Source of the DNA: Akkermansiaceae bacterium UBA1518
Lineage (GTDB): Bacteria; Verrucomicrobiota; Verrucomicrobiia; Verrucomicrobiales; Akkermansiaceae
Length of the DNA: 27,608 nt
Assembly: GCA_002323895.1 (NCBI GenBank)
Contig: DCQM01000203.1
Span: forward strand, 1,852 to 29,459
Direction: 5' to 3'
Below the pieces are notes generated by a model that saw only the letters and a list, made by a program, of their open reading frames with translations, made no database searches and was not told where the DNA came from. Shown here piece after piece: positions 1 to 8,282 of this stretch. Within the stretch, counting starts at the first letter, position 1. Each line of letters opens with the position of its first letter. The translations under genes and the position numbers were made by a program.

Positions 1-1113
1 CCCACCCTAGCAAGCATGCTTAAACCACAGGGCTATGCCACCGGAGGTTTTGGCAAGTGGGGGATTGGTGGTCGTGGGACCAGTGGAGTTCCTGAAAATC
101 ATGGGTTTGACGAATTCTTTGGATACTACGATCAAGTTCATGCTCACACTTTTTACCCGAAATACCTCATTAGAAATAGTGAGGAAGTGCCATTGCAAGG
201 CAATGACAGCACAAGCTTCTACGAAGGAAAAACCCACGCTCAAACCGAAATCTTTAAGGAGTCATTAGGCTTCATCGAAAAGCACTACCAAAGGCCCTTC
301 TTCTGCTACCTACCATGGACCCCGCCGCACGGGCTCTGGGGTATCGATGAGGACGATCCTTCATGGCAACTCTTCAAGGACAAACCCTGGAAAGCTGGCC
401 AGCGAACGAAGCGCGATGCCCGGGTCTATGCAGCCTTCATGCACATGGTCGACCGACAGCTGGGAGAAATCATCTCCCTCCTTAAAGAACTCAAAATTGA
501 TGACAACACTCTCATTTTCCTCTGCGGAGACAATGGAGGACAAGCCTACTTTAAAACTCCAGATCGGCCGCATGGATTCTTCGGCCCCAACTTTAATCGT
601 AAAACTGGCAAACGCTTTCGCGCCGGTAAGGGATCCCTTTATGAAGGAGGCCTCAAAGTCCCCTTCCTCGCTCGTTGGCCCAATAAGATCAAGGCAGGCG
701 ACGTGACCGATCACCTGTGTTACTTCCCAGATATTATGCCGACGTTAGCCGAGCTCGCCGGCGCAGAGTGCCCTGAAACGGATGGAGTCTCTTTTGTTCC
801 TACTCTCAAGGCTCAAGCCCCACAAAAAACTCACGACATCCTTTATTGGGAGTATCTCGGTCAAACAGCTGTCCGCATGAAAAACTGGAAAGCTTACCAA
901 GCAAAAAAGGGAAAGTGGAAACTCTTTGACCTGTCCAAGGATCTCGAAGAAAACAACGACCTCTCAAAATCCCAACCAGATATTCTCAATCAACTCATCG
1001 CAATCGCAAAATCGTCACACCAACCGATTCATCCCGGAAAGATCTTCAACCGTGAATTGATTGATAAAGACCGAAAGCAAGCTCCGCATGGAAAGAAACA
1101 AAAAAAGCAATAG
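1..1113 (+). CDS. Sulfatase, 5'-truncated by the window edge
   Basis: The frame is open from base 1 and the real start lies outside the window, so the N-terminal catalytic-Cys (CxPxR) motif is not visible. What remains is the C-terminal two thirds of an arylsulfatase-A-type enzyme of the alkaline phosphatase superfamily, which hydrolyses sulfate esters. Visible motifs are TLASMLKPQGYATGGFGKWG (bases 4-63), a metal-site segment CGDNGG near 520-540, and GKGSLYEGG near 625-655. The usual GKWHLG reads GKWGIG, a form I recall from a PVC sulfatase subfamily in which Gly replaces His, followed by HGFDEFFGYYDQVHAHTFYP. The C-terminus is Lys-rich. It converges on the 978-aa gene with only 2 bp between the stop codons. 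The family call is secure; the substrate is unknown, but a sulfated polysaccharide is likely. Confidence 0.93.
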   Translation, partial: PTLASMLKPQGYATGGFGKWGIGGRGTSGVPENHGFDEFFGYYDQVHAHTFYPKYLIRNSEEVPLQGNDSTSFYEGKTHAQTEIFKESLGFIEKHYQRPFFCYLPWTPPHGLWGIDEDDPSWQLFKDKPWKAGQRTKRDARVYAAFMHMVDRQLGEIISLLKELKIDDNTLIFLCGDNGGQAYFKTPDRPHGFFGPNFNRKTGKRFRAGKGSLYEGGLKVPFLARWPNKIKAGDVTDHLCYFPDIMPTLAELAGAECPETDGVSFVPTLKAQAPQKTHDILYWEYLGQTAVRMKNWKAYQAKKGKWKLFDLSKDLEENNDLSKSQPDILNQLIAIAKSSHQPIHPGKIFNRELIDKDRKQAPHGKKQKKQ

Positions 1114-1115
1114 GC

Positions 1116-4052
1116 TCACCTTTTCTGAAGATTCAGCGGTTGTGGACTTCGCAGATACGCAAAGAAATCACTTAATTCCTGTTCACTGAGACCATTCAAA
1201 AGTCCGGGTGGCATCAAGCTTGTTCTTGTTGGCTCTAAAGATAGCACCTGGTCCGCAGCAATCGTCAAGGGAGCTCCGCCCGCAGGCTGCAAGATGACAA
1301 CACGTTTATTTTTCGTCTTAAGAAACCCCATAATCTTACGGCCATCCCCAACCTCCAGAATATAATTTTCGAAGCCTTCCCGGATTTCCCGGCTAGGTTC
1401 TAAAATTGAGGGGAGCAGAGTTTTAAGATCCTCCCGCTGATATGAAGTCAGGGAGGGCCCTATGTCTCCGCCATCTGCATGAAGAACATGGCAAGCCGCA
1501 CAACGAGCCTTGAAAAGAGCATGCCCATTTCGTATGTTTGGCTTTATCGATTTCGCTAGAATAGCCTGAACCTTTTGAATTTCGACCTCGGAAGTCTTCT
1601 CAGGATCAGTTGCGTTGGGGAAGAGCATCTCTAATTTTTGAAGATGTTCAGGATGAGCTCTCGATACGATCTGCTTTTGTAAATCCGGTGTTAAAAGCCC
1701 CTTTAAAGCCTTGTCCTTTGTAGCCATGCCAAGCCATTGGCTGATCCAAGATGCACGAGAAAGCAGCAGGATTTCAGCAGCCTGAATTTCCTCTGGTCGG
1801 AGAGTGGGTAGGCGCTTCAAGACTGCCTTTGCAATTTCAGGGGAGTCGATACCCTGAAGGCTTGCAAAGATTTGGATAAGAATTCCAGCGTCTTTAACAT
1901 CCAATAGAGCTAATAACTTGGATGTCGCATCAGGATGAGGGGTTTCCCCAAAGTATTCAATGAGCCGAAGAAGCGCTTCACGATTTTTTTTCAGCCCCTC
2001 TAATTCCCTAAGCGCCTCATTTAGAACGGAACGATTCTGGGGGAACAAACGTAATTCGAGATGCAAAGGTAAGTCGGCCCTTCCAGCTAAAGCTAGAATC
2101 ATCTCCTCCGGAATCGTCGCAAACGAGCGCCCTTTAAATGCCTCATCAAAATGAAACCAAAGTTCTCGTTGCTCATTCTTAGTGAATTCACCGATCGCAG
2201 AAAGCATCTCGGCAGATAACTTTAAATCTGTGAGATTTCCACTGGCAGCAAGCCATCGGTTAAGCCTAACAAAAACCTTGGGGGCCATCACTTCTTTGCG
2301 CAAAAGAAGTGCCGCACATTCCCCCGGAAATTTTTCACAGTGTGGCTCAATTGCCCACCAAGTCAGAAGCGAAAGCTGCGTGTTATTGCGAATGCTTTTG
2401 TTACCAAGAATTGGATGCAAAATAGCCAGAGCCTCTTGCATCGGAAGACGGGCTGCCGAAGAAGCCGCTTGCGCTAGCACTTCAAGATCTTCCTCAGCCA
2501 CCAAGACCTCACTCAACTCGGCAAGATGCGCGGGAGTCAATTCATCATTATCAACCGCGAGTCGAATCGCCCAACGGCGAACATGGGGATTATCACTTCT
2601 CATCGATTTCCGAAAAATTGGGATCGCCAAACCATCAATCAAGCTCCAGCACCAGAGCCCTTCAAGAGCAAGTTGCCCTTTCTCATCAGCAATCCACTCC
2701 TCTATTGTAGGCAGTGCATTCTCCCGGTCTTTGTGTTGCCAGAGCGCGCGGCGAGCCTCTTCTCGCCACCATCGATTTGAACTCTTGAGGTGCTCTAGCA
2801 ACTCCAAGACAGTGAGCTTTGAAAAATTAAATTTCTTCAGGACCTTATTTTCCCGTGCTCGGATCCGAAAGAGTCGTCCATCATTGGCATGCAATTGCCC
2901 TTCTGAATGCTTGAGGTGATTACACTGCTCATCATACCAATCACAAACGTAAAGAGCACCATCCGGACCGGTATCCACGTAGACCGGACAAAACCACCTG
3001 TCGTCCTTCCGAACATCCACAATCCCATTTGGAACTACCGAAAAATTAAGCCCCTCCAACTTTGGACGGTATGACCCAACCCCGAGCGTTAGAGGATTTG
3101 CAAAAACCATTGCGCCCTCAAAGCGAGCCGGAAGCTCTCCTCCCTCATACATCATAATGGAATTTGTCACTCGGGCATACTTCTGATGAAGGATCCCAGG
3201 AAGATACCCATAAGTGTGCGGATTAGAAAGCTCGCCATGCTTCCCAAAAGTCTTCTGATAATAAGCCCCTTGGTGGTAATAGAATGCGACATGGGCGGTA
3301 TTACTTCCGGAGTAGAGACGCCCCACCGAATCAAATTCGCAGCTTAGATTATTTCCCCCGCCCTCGGCGAAGATCTCAAATACCCTTCTCTTCGGATGAT
3401 ATCGCCAAATCAACTGTCCCGCTCGCACTACTGGGGGATCCCTTTTTCCCTCCACCGTAACTCGCAACGAGGTGGTAGAACCGTTGGCACCATAAAGCCA
3501 ACCATCGGGGCCCCAATTCAGCGAATTCGCGAGTGAATGTGAGTCTTCAATTCCGAAGCCACGAAGATGAACCTGCGGTGGACCATCTGGTTTATCGTCA
3601 CGATCCTTATCCTCATAAAATAAAAGATACGGTGGCTGGAGGACCCATAAACCACCGTGACCATGCGCAAAACTAGTACAGAAATTCAGCCCCTCTAAAA
3701 ATGGAGAGACCTTGTCAAAAAAACCATCGCGATTGGTGTCCTCGTGGATACTTATGAGATCTTTCCCAGGCACATACTCAGGATGCCCGGGAGGGCTTGG
3801 CAGCTTATCGTATTCGCTACGCCAAAAACGATCCTTTCCCACCACCTTTGATCCAGCGGGAAAAGGATACTGACGATACTGCGCCACCCACATTCGTCCC
3901 CGATGATCGAAATTCAGGAAAATCGGCTGCTCAACCACGGGGTGGGATGCCACTAAATCAATCATAAGATCATCGCCAGATAGCCAAGAAGACTCCTCAG
4001 CAAACACCGTAGAAATGAGGGAAATGATTAAGAGGCTGGTCGTTCGAATCAC
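1116..4052 (-). CDS. PVC-type membrane-bound dehydrogenase-like propeller protein with C-terminal haem domain
   Basis: A 978-aa exported protein with three parts. Residues 1-18 form a signal peptide (cleavage near VFA-E). Residues about 25-400 match the PVC 'putative membrane-bound dehydrogenase' propeller (TIGR02604 type), with segments such as FDHRGRMWVAQYRQYPFP and GPDGALYVCDWYDEQCNH. Residues about 410-800 are helical, HEAT-like repeats rich in Leu and Ala. The C-terminus carries the TIGR02603-type haem domain with C851-A-A-C854-H855 and a later Met (TSLMPPGLL) that could be the distal ligand. The family is predicted to oxidise sugars or alcohols in the periplasm with electron transfer to the haem, but its biochemistry is poorly established. 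The start is GTG, chosen because the signal peptide follows at once and AAGGA lies just upstream. A lipoprotein gene on the same strand ends 124 bp upstream. Confidence 0.9.
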   Translation of the reverse strand: MIRTTSLLIISLISTVFAEESSWLSGDDLMIDLVASHPVVEQPIFLNFDHRGRMWVAQYRQYPFPAGSKVVGKDRFWRSEYDKLPSPPGHPEYVPGKDLISIHEDTNRDGFFDKVSPFLEGLNFCTSFAHGHGGLWVLQPPYLLFYEDKDRDDKPDGPPQVHLRGFGIEDSHSLANSLNWGPDGWLYGANGSTTSLRVTVEGKRDPPVVRAGQLIWRYHPKRRVFEIFAEGGGNNLSCEFDSVGRLYSGSNTAHVAFYYHQGAYYQKTFGKHGELSNPHTYGYLPGILHQKYARVTNSIMMYEGGELPARFEGAMVFANPLTLGVGSYRPKLEGLNFSVVPNGIVDVRKDDRWFCPVYVDTGPDGALYVCDWYDEQCNHLKHSEGQLHANDGRLFRIRARENKVLKKFNFSKLTVLELLEHLKSSNRWWREEARRALWQHKDRENALPTIEEWIADEKGQLALEGLWCWSLIDGLAIPIFRKSMRSDNPHVRRWAIRLAVDNDELTPAHLAELSEVLVAEEDLEVLAQAASSAARLPMQEALAILHPILGNKSIRNNTQLSLLTWWAIEPHCEKFPGECAALLLRKEVMAPKVFVRLNRWLAASGNLTDLKLSAEMLSAIGEFTKNEQRELWFHFDEAFKGRSFATIPEEMILALAGRADLPLHLELRLFPQNRSVLNEALRELEGLKKNREALLRLIEYFGETPHPDATSKLLALLDVKDAGILIQIFASLQGIDSPEIAKAVLKRLPTLRPEEIQAAEILLLSRASWISQWLGMATKDKALKGLLTPDLQKQIVSRAHPEHLQKLEMLFPNATDPEKTSEVEIQKVQAILAKSIKPNIRNGHALFKARCAACHVLHADGGDIGPSLTSYQREDLKTLLPSILEPSREIREGFENYILEVGDGRKIMGFLKTKNKRVVILQPAGGAPLTIAADQVLSLEPTRTSLMPPGLLNGLSEQELSDFFAYLRSPQPLNLQKR

Positions 4053-4055
4053 GGT

Positions 4056-4060
4056 TCCTT
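4056..4060 (-). promoter_or_regulatory. Possible ribosome binding site (AAGGA) before the GTG start
   Basis: AAGGA on the minus strand lies 3 nt before the GTG at 4052. The spacing is short, but it is the clearest Shine-Dalgarno-like sequence before any start in this window and supports the GTG choice. Confidence 0.35.
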
Positions 4061-4136
4061 ACTACGTTAATTTGACTACGCAATCTATCGAGGAAGAAAG
4101 ATTAGACTTCAGTAAAAGTCCTTAACGGAAAAGCGC

Positions 4137-4160
4137 GTCCCTTATTGCCAAATAAGGGGC
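4137..4160 (-). terminator. Hairpin downstream of the lipoprotein gene, possible terminator
   Basis: An 8-bp perfect stem (CCCTTATT at 4139-4146 with AATAAGGG at 4151-4158, loop GCCA) extends by a G-T and a G-C pair. It lies about 17 bp after the lipoprotein stop (minus strand). Only four T follow after six bases in the minus-strand direction, so it is a weak intrinsic terminator at best. It would separate the lipoprotein from the 978-aa gene. Confidence 0.35.
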
Positions 4161-4176
4161 AATTATATTGATCTAA

Positions 4177-4626
4177 TCATTTCTCTAAAATTGGGAGAGG
4201 TGTGATTTTTTTAATCAATCGCCATTCATCGAGACTCAACGGTCGATAGCCTCTTGGAAATTCGCACCACCCAAAACCCCAGCGCCAAGGGGTCGGCAGC
4301 CAGGGAGTTCCGCCAACTCTCACTCCCACATAAGCCAATTGAGCAATCACTGGCTTCCCTTTACGGCGAATCCCATCTCTTAGTTTCCGGTCTGCATCCC
4401 TCCGCTCCTTCCAGGTTCCACCCTTCCAATAGGCATAATCATGAACCACGCAATTGTCACGCCAGAGCACCAGCTCACTACTGGTTCCGTCAGGATAAAA
4501 AGTACATCCATCAGACTGGAATTCAAGCAATTGGGGAGTGCTCATAGTCCCACAACCAGTCACACAAAAGAACAACATCAAAAGTGGACTTACTGCCACG
4601 GGAATCTTAGTCAGTGGAATTTTCAT
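4177..4626 (-). CDS. Small lipoprotein with phospholipase A2-like His-Asp motif
   Basis: A 149-aa protein. Residues 1-24 form a lipoprotein signal with lipobox VTGC and lipidated Cys25, so it is probably membrane-anchored on the periplasmic or outer face. The mature part has DGC41, then DNC59-V-V-H62-D63-Y-A-Y66-W-K-G-G, followed by ERRDAD79RKLRDGI. A Cys just before His-Asp-x-x-Tyr, with a second Asp about 16 residues later on a helix, is the layout of the phospholipase A2 catalytic helices (HD..Y, then Asp). The Ca-binding loop is not obvious unless DGCTFYPDG serves. The C-terminus is Trp/Pro-rich (TPWLPTPWRWGFGWCEFP) and may be amphipathic. The PLA2-like fold is an inference from the motif only; the gene could otherwise be called a hypothetical lipoprotein. 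It stands alone on its strand with 136 bp to the divergent hydrolase. Confidence 0.8.
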   Translation of the reverse strand: MKIPLTKIPVAVSPLLMLFFCVTGCGTMSTPQLLEFQSDGCTFYPDGTSSELVLWRDNCVVHDYAYWKGGTWKERRDADRKLRDGIRRKGKPVIAQLAYVGVRVGGTPWLPTPWRWGFGWCEFPRGYRPLSLDEWRLIKKITPLPILEK

Positions 4627-4762
4627 CTTATCATCAGATATCGAAATTGATGCTTTATCATTACCTCGTAAACAGGATTGAAATCAGAAATGACTGCGGG
4701 CTAAAGCCTATTATTTCCTCGTAATACTCCGGTAGAACGATTCGTATCCCAAAAATACCTTT

Positions 4763-5629
4763 ATGAAATTACTACCAATCTTTCTCGCCCTCCCATTTTG
4801 GAACGTCCACGCCGAGCTTCTCACCCTGCCGCTCTGGACCAGCGAGATCCCCGGCGAAAAAGAGCAAAAAGTGGGCAAAGAAAAAGTCGAAGATCGTAAC
4901 AACGATGGCATCACCCGCACTTCAAATGTCAGTAAACCTACGATCACAATCTACCCAGCTCACGCAGACAAGACCACCGGAGCTGCTGTCATAGTAGCCC
5001 CAGGGGGAGGCTATAGCATTCTCGCCTCCAAACACGAAGGAACCGACGTTTGCACTTGGCTCAACGAGATCGGCGTCACCGCGGTCCTCCTCAAGTATCG
5101 CGTTCCTCGTCGTAAGAATCTCGAAAAACACCATGCTCCCATGCAGGACGCCCAACGCGCCGTGAGCCTTGTTCGCTCAAAGGCTTCTGAATGGAAGATC
5201 GATCCTAAGCGTATTGGCCTGCTTGGCTTCTCCGCCGGAGGTCACCTCACCGCCACCGTTCTGACCTCGGATGGCTCTGTGAGTTTCCCGAAGGAAGAGG
5301 TCGACAAACACTCTCCTATTCCCAATTTCGGCCTCCTCATCTATCCCGCTTATCTTAAAAACGAAGAAGACCGCAACAAGTTGGTTCCCGAAGTCTCCGT
5401 CGATAAAAACACCCCTCCATCTTTCGTGGTTATCGCACATGGTGATTCACGCTTCGTTGAGGGAGCTGCTCTTTACTACCTCGCCATGCATCGAGCCAAA
5501 CGTGACTGTGAACTGCATATTTACGGAAAAGGCGGCCACGGATACGGAATGAAAAAAATCCCACAACGGGTTGGCGAATGGACTACCCAAGCCGGCGGAT
5601 GGATGAAGGAAATGGGATACTTAGATTAA
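4763..5629 (+). CDS. Secreted alpha/beta hydrolase (acetylxylan esterase-like)
   Basis: A 288-aa exported esterase of the alpha/beta hydrolase fold, of the type often annotated as carbohydrate esterase or 'xylanase/acetylesterase'. Residues 1-17 are a signal peptide (cleavage near VHA-E). The oxyanion-hole segment is APGGGYS (79-85). The nucleophile elbow is G155-F-S157-A-G-G, the acid is probably Asp228 in AHGDSRF, and the base is His259 in GKGGHGYGM, so the triad is complete and in the right order. The family removes acetyl or other acyl groups from polysaccharides or small esters. It is followed 225 bp later by a sulfatase on the same strand, consistent with joint de-acylation and de-sulfation of a polysaccharide. 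The separation is large enough that the two may be transcribed independently. No Shine-Dalgarno motif precedes the ATG. Confidence 0.9.
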   Translation: MKLLPIFLALPFWNVHAELLTLPLWTSEIPGEKEQKVGKEKVEDRNNDGITRTSNVSKPTITIYPAHADKTTGAAVIVAPGGGYSILASKHEGTDVCTWLNEIGVTAVLLKYRVPRRKNLEKHHAPMQDAQRAVSLVRSKASEWKIDPKRIGLLGFSAGGHLTATVLTSDGSVSFPKEEVDKHSPIPNFGLLIYPAYLKNEEDRNKLVPEVSVDKNTPPSFVVIAHGDSRFVEGAALYYLAMHRAKRDCELHIYGKGGHGYGMKKIPQRVGEWTTQAGGWMKEMGYLD

Positions 5630-5775
5630 TACGTGATCGCGTTCTTTTTTGTATCGTGATGAAGAGCCAGATTTGCCTTCAGTCGAGGCCTCGCACTTTC
5701 CGATCCGAATCTTACGAACCAAGCCAGAGAGGACGGGGGTTCCACTCCTTGATTGAAAAAAGAGTGTTATGATGA

Positions 5776-5793
5776 ATGCAACTTGATGCAACT
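5776..5793 (+). repeat. Tandem 8-bp direct repeat upstream of the sulfatase
   Basis: ATGCAACT occurs at 5776-5783 and again at 5786-5793, a 10-bp period (one helical turn), 62-79 bp upstream of the sulfatase GTG. Such spacing suits tandem half-sites for an activator, but no regulator is known and chance is possible. Confidence 0.25.
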
Positions 5794-5854
5794 ATGAAGA
5801 TGGGCATAGCTCTGTAAATGAAAGGTTACCATTCCCCCTCAGGTATCATTTTGG

Positions 5855-7276
5855 GTGAAAATCACTCTCTTTTTGTCTCTCGCCGTAACCGCCTTTCTAC
5901 AGGGCAAATCCTACGTTCTCATTCTCGTTGATGACCTCGGCTACATGGACATTGGAGCCTACAACCCGAAAAGCTTTTACGAGACTCCCAATATCGATCG
6001 TCTTGCTAAATCAGGTCTAAAATTTACCGATGGCTACGCCGCCAACCCGGTCTGCTCCCCTACCCGCTTCGGAATCCAAACCGGCCGTTACCCCACCCGC
6101 AAGGATTGCACTAATTTCTTCAGTGGTCGGCGTGCTGGAAAATTCGCGTGTGCCCCGCTTCACGATCGCCTCGACCACGATGAAACAACCCTTGCCGAAG
6201 CACTCAAAACAAGAGGTTACTCCACCTTCTTTGCCGGGAAATGGCACCTTGGTCCGACCGAAGAATTTTGGCCGACCAAGCACGGATATGATGTCAATGC
6301 GGGAGGGTTCAAAGCAGGTGGCCCCTATGGTGGAAAGAAATACTTTTCTCCCTATGGTAATCCTCGTCTAAGCGACGGCCCAGATGGCGAACATCTCCCT
6401 GACCGCCTTGCCACCGACACCTGTAAGTTCATGGAGGCCAATAAAGAAAAGCCTTTCTTTGCAATGCTCTCCTTTTACTCGGTTCACACGCCCCTCATCG
6501 GACGCCCCGACCTCGTCGCGAAATACAAAAAGAAGGCCGCAAAAATCAAGGGGCAGGAGTTTGGTGACGAAGAACAAATCTTTGGCACGCGACCCCGTAA
6601 GGTTCGTATTCTCCAAAAGCATGCCGTTTATGCCGCGATGGTTGAAGCTATGGATCAAGCGGTCGGTAAGGTCATGAAAAAAGTCAATGATCTCGGTCTC
6701 GAAGATGAGGTCGTCATTTGCTTCACCTCAGATAACGGAGGATTATCAACCTCAGAGGGATCTCCAACTTCAAATCTTCCTCTGCGTGGCGGGAAGGGGT
6801 GGATCTATGAAGGGGGCATCCGAGAACCTTTTATCGTAAAATGGCCGGGAGTGACGAGGCCCGGTTCAACTTCTTCGGTTCCCGTAATGAGCACCGACTT
6901 CTTTCCGACCTTCGTGAAAGCGGCCGGCGGCGAGAGCGAAGCTGCCTTAGACGGCGTCGACCTCCTACCCCTTCTCAAAGGGGGGAACCTCAATCGTGAC
7001 GCTCTCTACTGGCACTATCCCCACTACAGTAACCAGGGCGGCTTCCCCTCGGGCGCTATTCGTATGGGCCACTGGAAATTGGTGGAAAGATACGAAGACG
7101 GACGAGTCCATCTCTACAATCTCAAAAACGATATCAGTGAACAGGATGACGTGAAAGAAGGTAACGAAGAACGCGTGAAGGAAATGCGCGCCAAGCTTCA
7201 CGCTTGGTATAGAGATACAGACGCCAAGTTCCTGCAGAAGAAAAAGGGGCAGAAGGAAGAACCCTGGCGGCCATAG
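5855..7276 (+). CDS. Secreted sulfatase (arylsulfatase A family), complete
   Basis: A 473-aa type I sulfatase. A signal peptide of about 18 residues (MKITLFLSLAVTAFLQGKS) leads directly into the first strand with VDDLGY (metal ligands Asp26-Asp27). The active-site motif C67-S-P-T-R71 is the form converted to formylglycine by the aerobic formylglycine-generating enzyme. Further catalytic motifs are GKWHLG (Lys129, His131), SVHTP (His211), TSDNGG (Asp293, Asn294) and RGGKGWIYEGG (Lys314), so all expected residues are present. The start is GTG; no nearer ATG keeps the signal peptide. The length is normal for the family. It converges on the phosphoesterase gene with 14 bp between stops. The substrate is not determinable from sequence, but a sulfated algal or animal polysaccharide is likely. 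Confidence 0.95.
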   Translation: MKITLFLSLAVTAFLQGKSYVLILVDDLGYMDIGAYNPKSFYETPNIDRLAKSGLKFTDGYAANPVCSPTRFGIQTGRYPTRKDCTNFFSGRRAGKFACAPLHDRLDHDETTLAEALKTRGYSTFFAGKWHLGPTEEFWPTKHGYDVNAGGFKAGGPYGGKKYFSPYGNPRLSDGPDGEHLPDRLATDTCKFMEANKEKPFFAMLSFYSVHTPLIGRPDLVAKYKKKAAKIKGQEFGDEEQIFGTRPRKVRILQKHAVYAAMVEAMDQAVGKVMKKVNDLGLEDEVVICFTSDNGGLSTSEGSPTSNLPLRGGKGWIYEGGIREPFIVKWPGVTRPGSTSSVPVMSTDFFPTFVKAAGGESEAALDGVDLLPLLKGGNLNRDALYWHYPHYSNQGGFPSGAIRMGHWKLVERYEDGRVHLYNLKNDISEQDDVKEGNEERVKEMRAKLHAWYRDTDAKFLQKKKGQKEEPWRP

Positions 7277-7280
7277 CCGC
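7267..7280. terminator. Short GC hairpin between convergent genes
   Basis: GCGGC (7267-7271) pairs with GCCGC (7276-7280) around a CATA loop, spanning the sulfatase stop codon, with TTTT at 7285-7288. The stem is only 5 bp, so this is a tentative terminator in the 14-bp gap between convergent genes. Confidence 0.25.
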
Positions 7281-7290
7281 TAACTTTTGG

Positions 7291-8250
7291 CTACTTCTTA
7301 CCAATCACTCGCGCCCGGATCCCGGGAGTGACCGTCCCTTCGGGCTCACGTTTGAGCCCCAATTCTTCGGGGCTTTTCCCCACCCACTGAGTCTCCTTCT
7401 TCTCGACAATAATCTGCCGATTCTTCGGATCGAAAGTTAATGTTGTGAAAAGAGCCTCTCGGTAGGGGCTTGTATATTTCAAAGCTGAGTGTTTGGCATG
7501 CACTTCAGCCGGATAGCTTTCATGGGCATACTTTGATCCCAGCCAGTGATACGACGCCGAGTTAATGTGGAGGTATGGAATATCGTCAACCTCGGTCAGT
7601 AGATCAATGTGGGTATGACCGTTCATGGCCAAGACCACCTTGTCGGAATGCTTTGACAGAATTTTTTGAATCTCCTCTGCGTTATCTATTGCATAGGATC
7701 CCGCTATCGGTTGATGGGAAATAATCACTACTGGCCCTTCAAGGCTACTGAGCGTTTTTTCTAGCCAAGCCACCTGGGACTTTCCGATAAATTGCGGATA
7801 CCCGCCCTTATCTTTCACCGAACCTTTTTCGTTGGCATTCAGCACGACAAGATGAAGTCCCTTGAGGACATGATGATAGTAGGGGTCCTTCATTCCCCAT
7901 GATTTAAGAACATGTTCCATTGAGAGCCCCCCGTCTGTATCGTGGTTTCCAATAACATGAAGAGTGATCTCATGAGCTTTATTAAAGCGATCCACAATCT
8001 TCTGATTACTTTCTTTGGCGAAAGCAAAATCTCCCATCTGAATGAGAGCATCCGGCTTAGTTTTCGTCATTTCGTCAAGGAAAGAGTCGAGCCGCTCTGC
8101 CCCATCAGGAATCAGGTCAACATGCAGATCTGCGATCACTCCCAAGCTGATCTGTTGAGAAAGAGAATTGAGCGTATCCATTGACTTGGCAGAAAGAGGA
8201 AATCCAAAACCTCCAAGGGAAATAGACTTAGAAAAGTGCCGGCGATTCAT
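7291..8250 (-). CDS. Tat-exported metallophosphoesterase (calcineurin-like)
   Basis: A 319-aa protein with an N-terminal twin-arginine signal, RRHFSKS at residues 3-9, followed by a Gly/Leu-rich stretch. All calcineurin-type metal motifs are present in order: D41-L-H43, MGD74F, GN102H103D, SH179Q and GH212TH214. It should therefore bind two metals and hydrolyse a phosphomono- or phosphodiester in the periplasm. The order and the ISHQP segment resemble cyclic-nucleotide or glycerophosphodiester phosphodiesterase-like members, but the substrate is not set by sequence. It is the last gene of a three-gene minus-strand operon, 32 bp after the stop of the degenerate amidohydrolase, and shares a convergent 3' end with the sulfatase. 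Confidence 0.92.
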   Translation of the reverse strand: MNRRHFSKSISLGGFGFPLSAKSMDTLNSLSQQISLGVIADLHVDLIPDGAERLDSFLDEMTKTKPDALIQMGDFAFAKESNQKIVDRFNKAHEITLHVIGNHDTDGGLSMEHVLKSWGMKDPYYHHVLKGLHLVVLNANEKGSVKDKGGYPQFIGKSQVAWLEKTLSSLEGPVVIISHQPIAGSYAIDNAEEIQKILSKHSDKVVLAMNGHTHIDLLTEVDDIPYLHINSASYHWLGSKYAHESYPAEVHAKHSALKYTSPYREALFTTLTFDPKNRQIIVEKKETQWVGKSPEELGLKREPEGTVTPGIRARVIGKK

Positions 8251-8282
8251 TACTGCTTGTAAGTCACTTTCTAAAACAATCT

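Noticed and set aside
2182..2919. Long plus-strand open frame inside the 978-aa gene
   Set aside because: It is Ser/Arg-rich, shows no domain and is antisense to a well-supported PVC-type protein.
5578..5772. 64-codon open frame running from the esterase end into the gap
   Set aside because: Its start lies inside the esterase in another frame and the translation is low in hydrophobic order; no family is seen.
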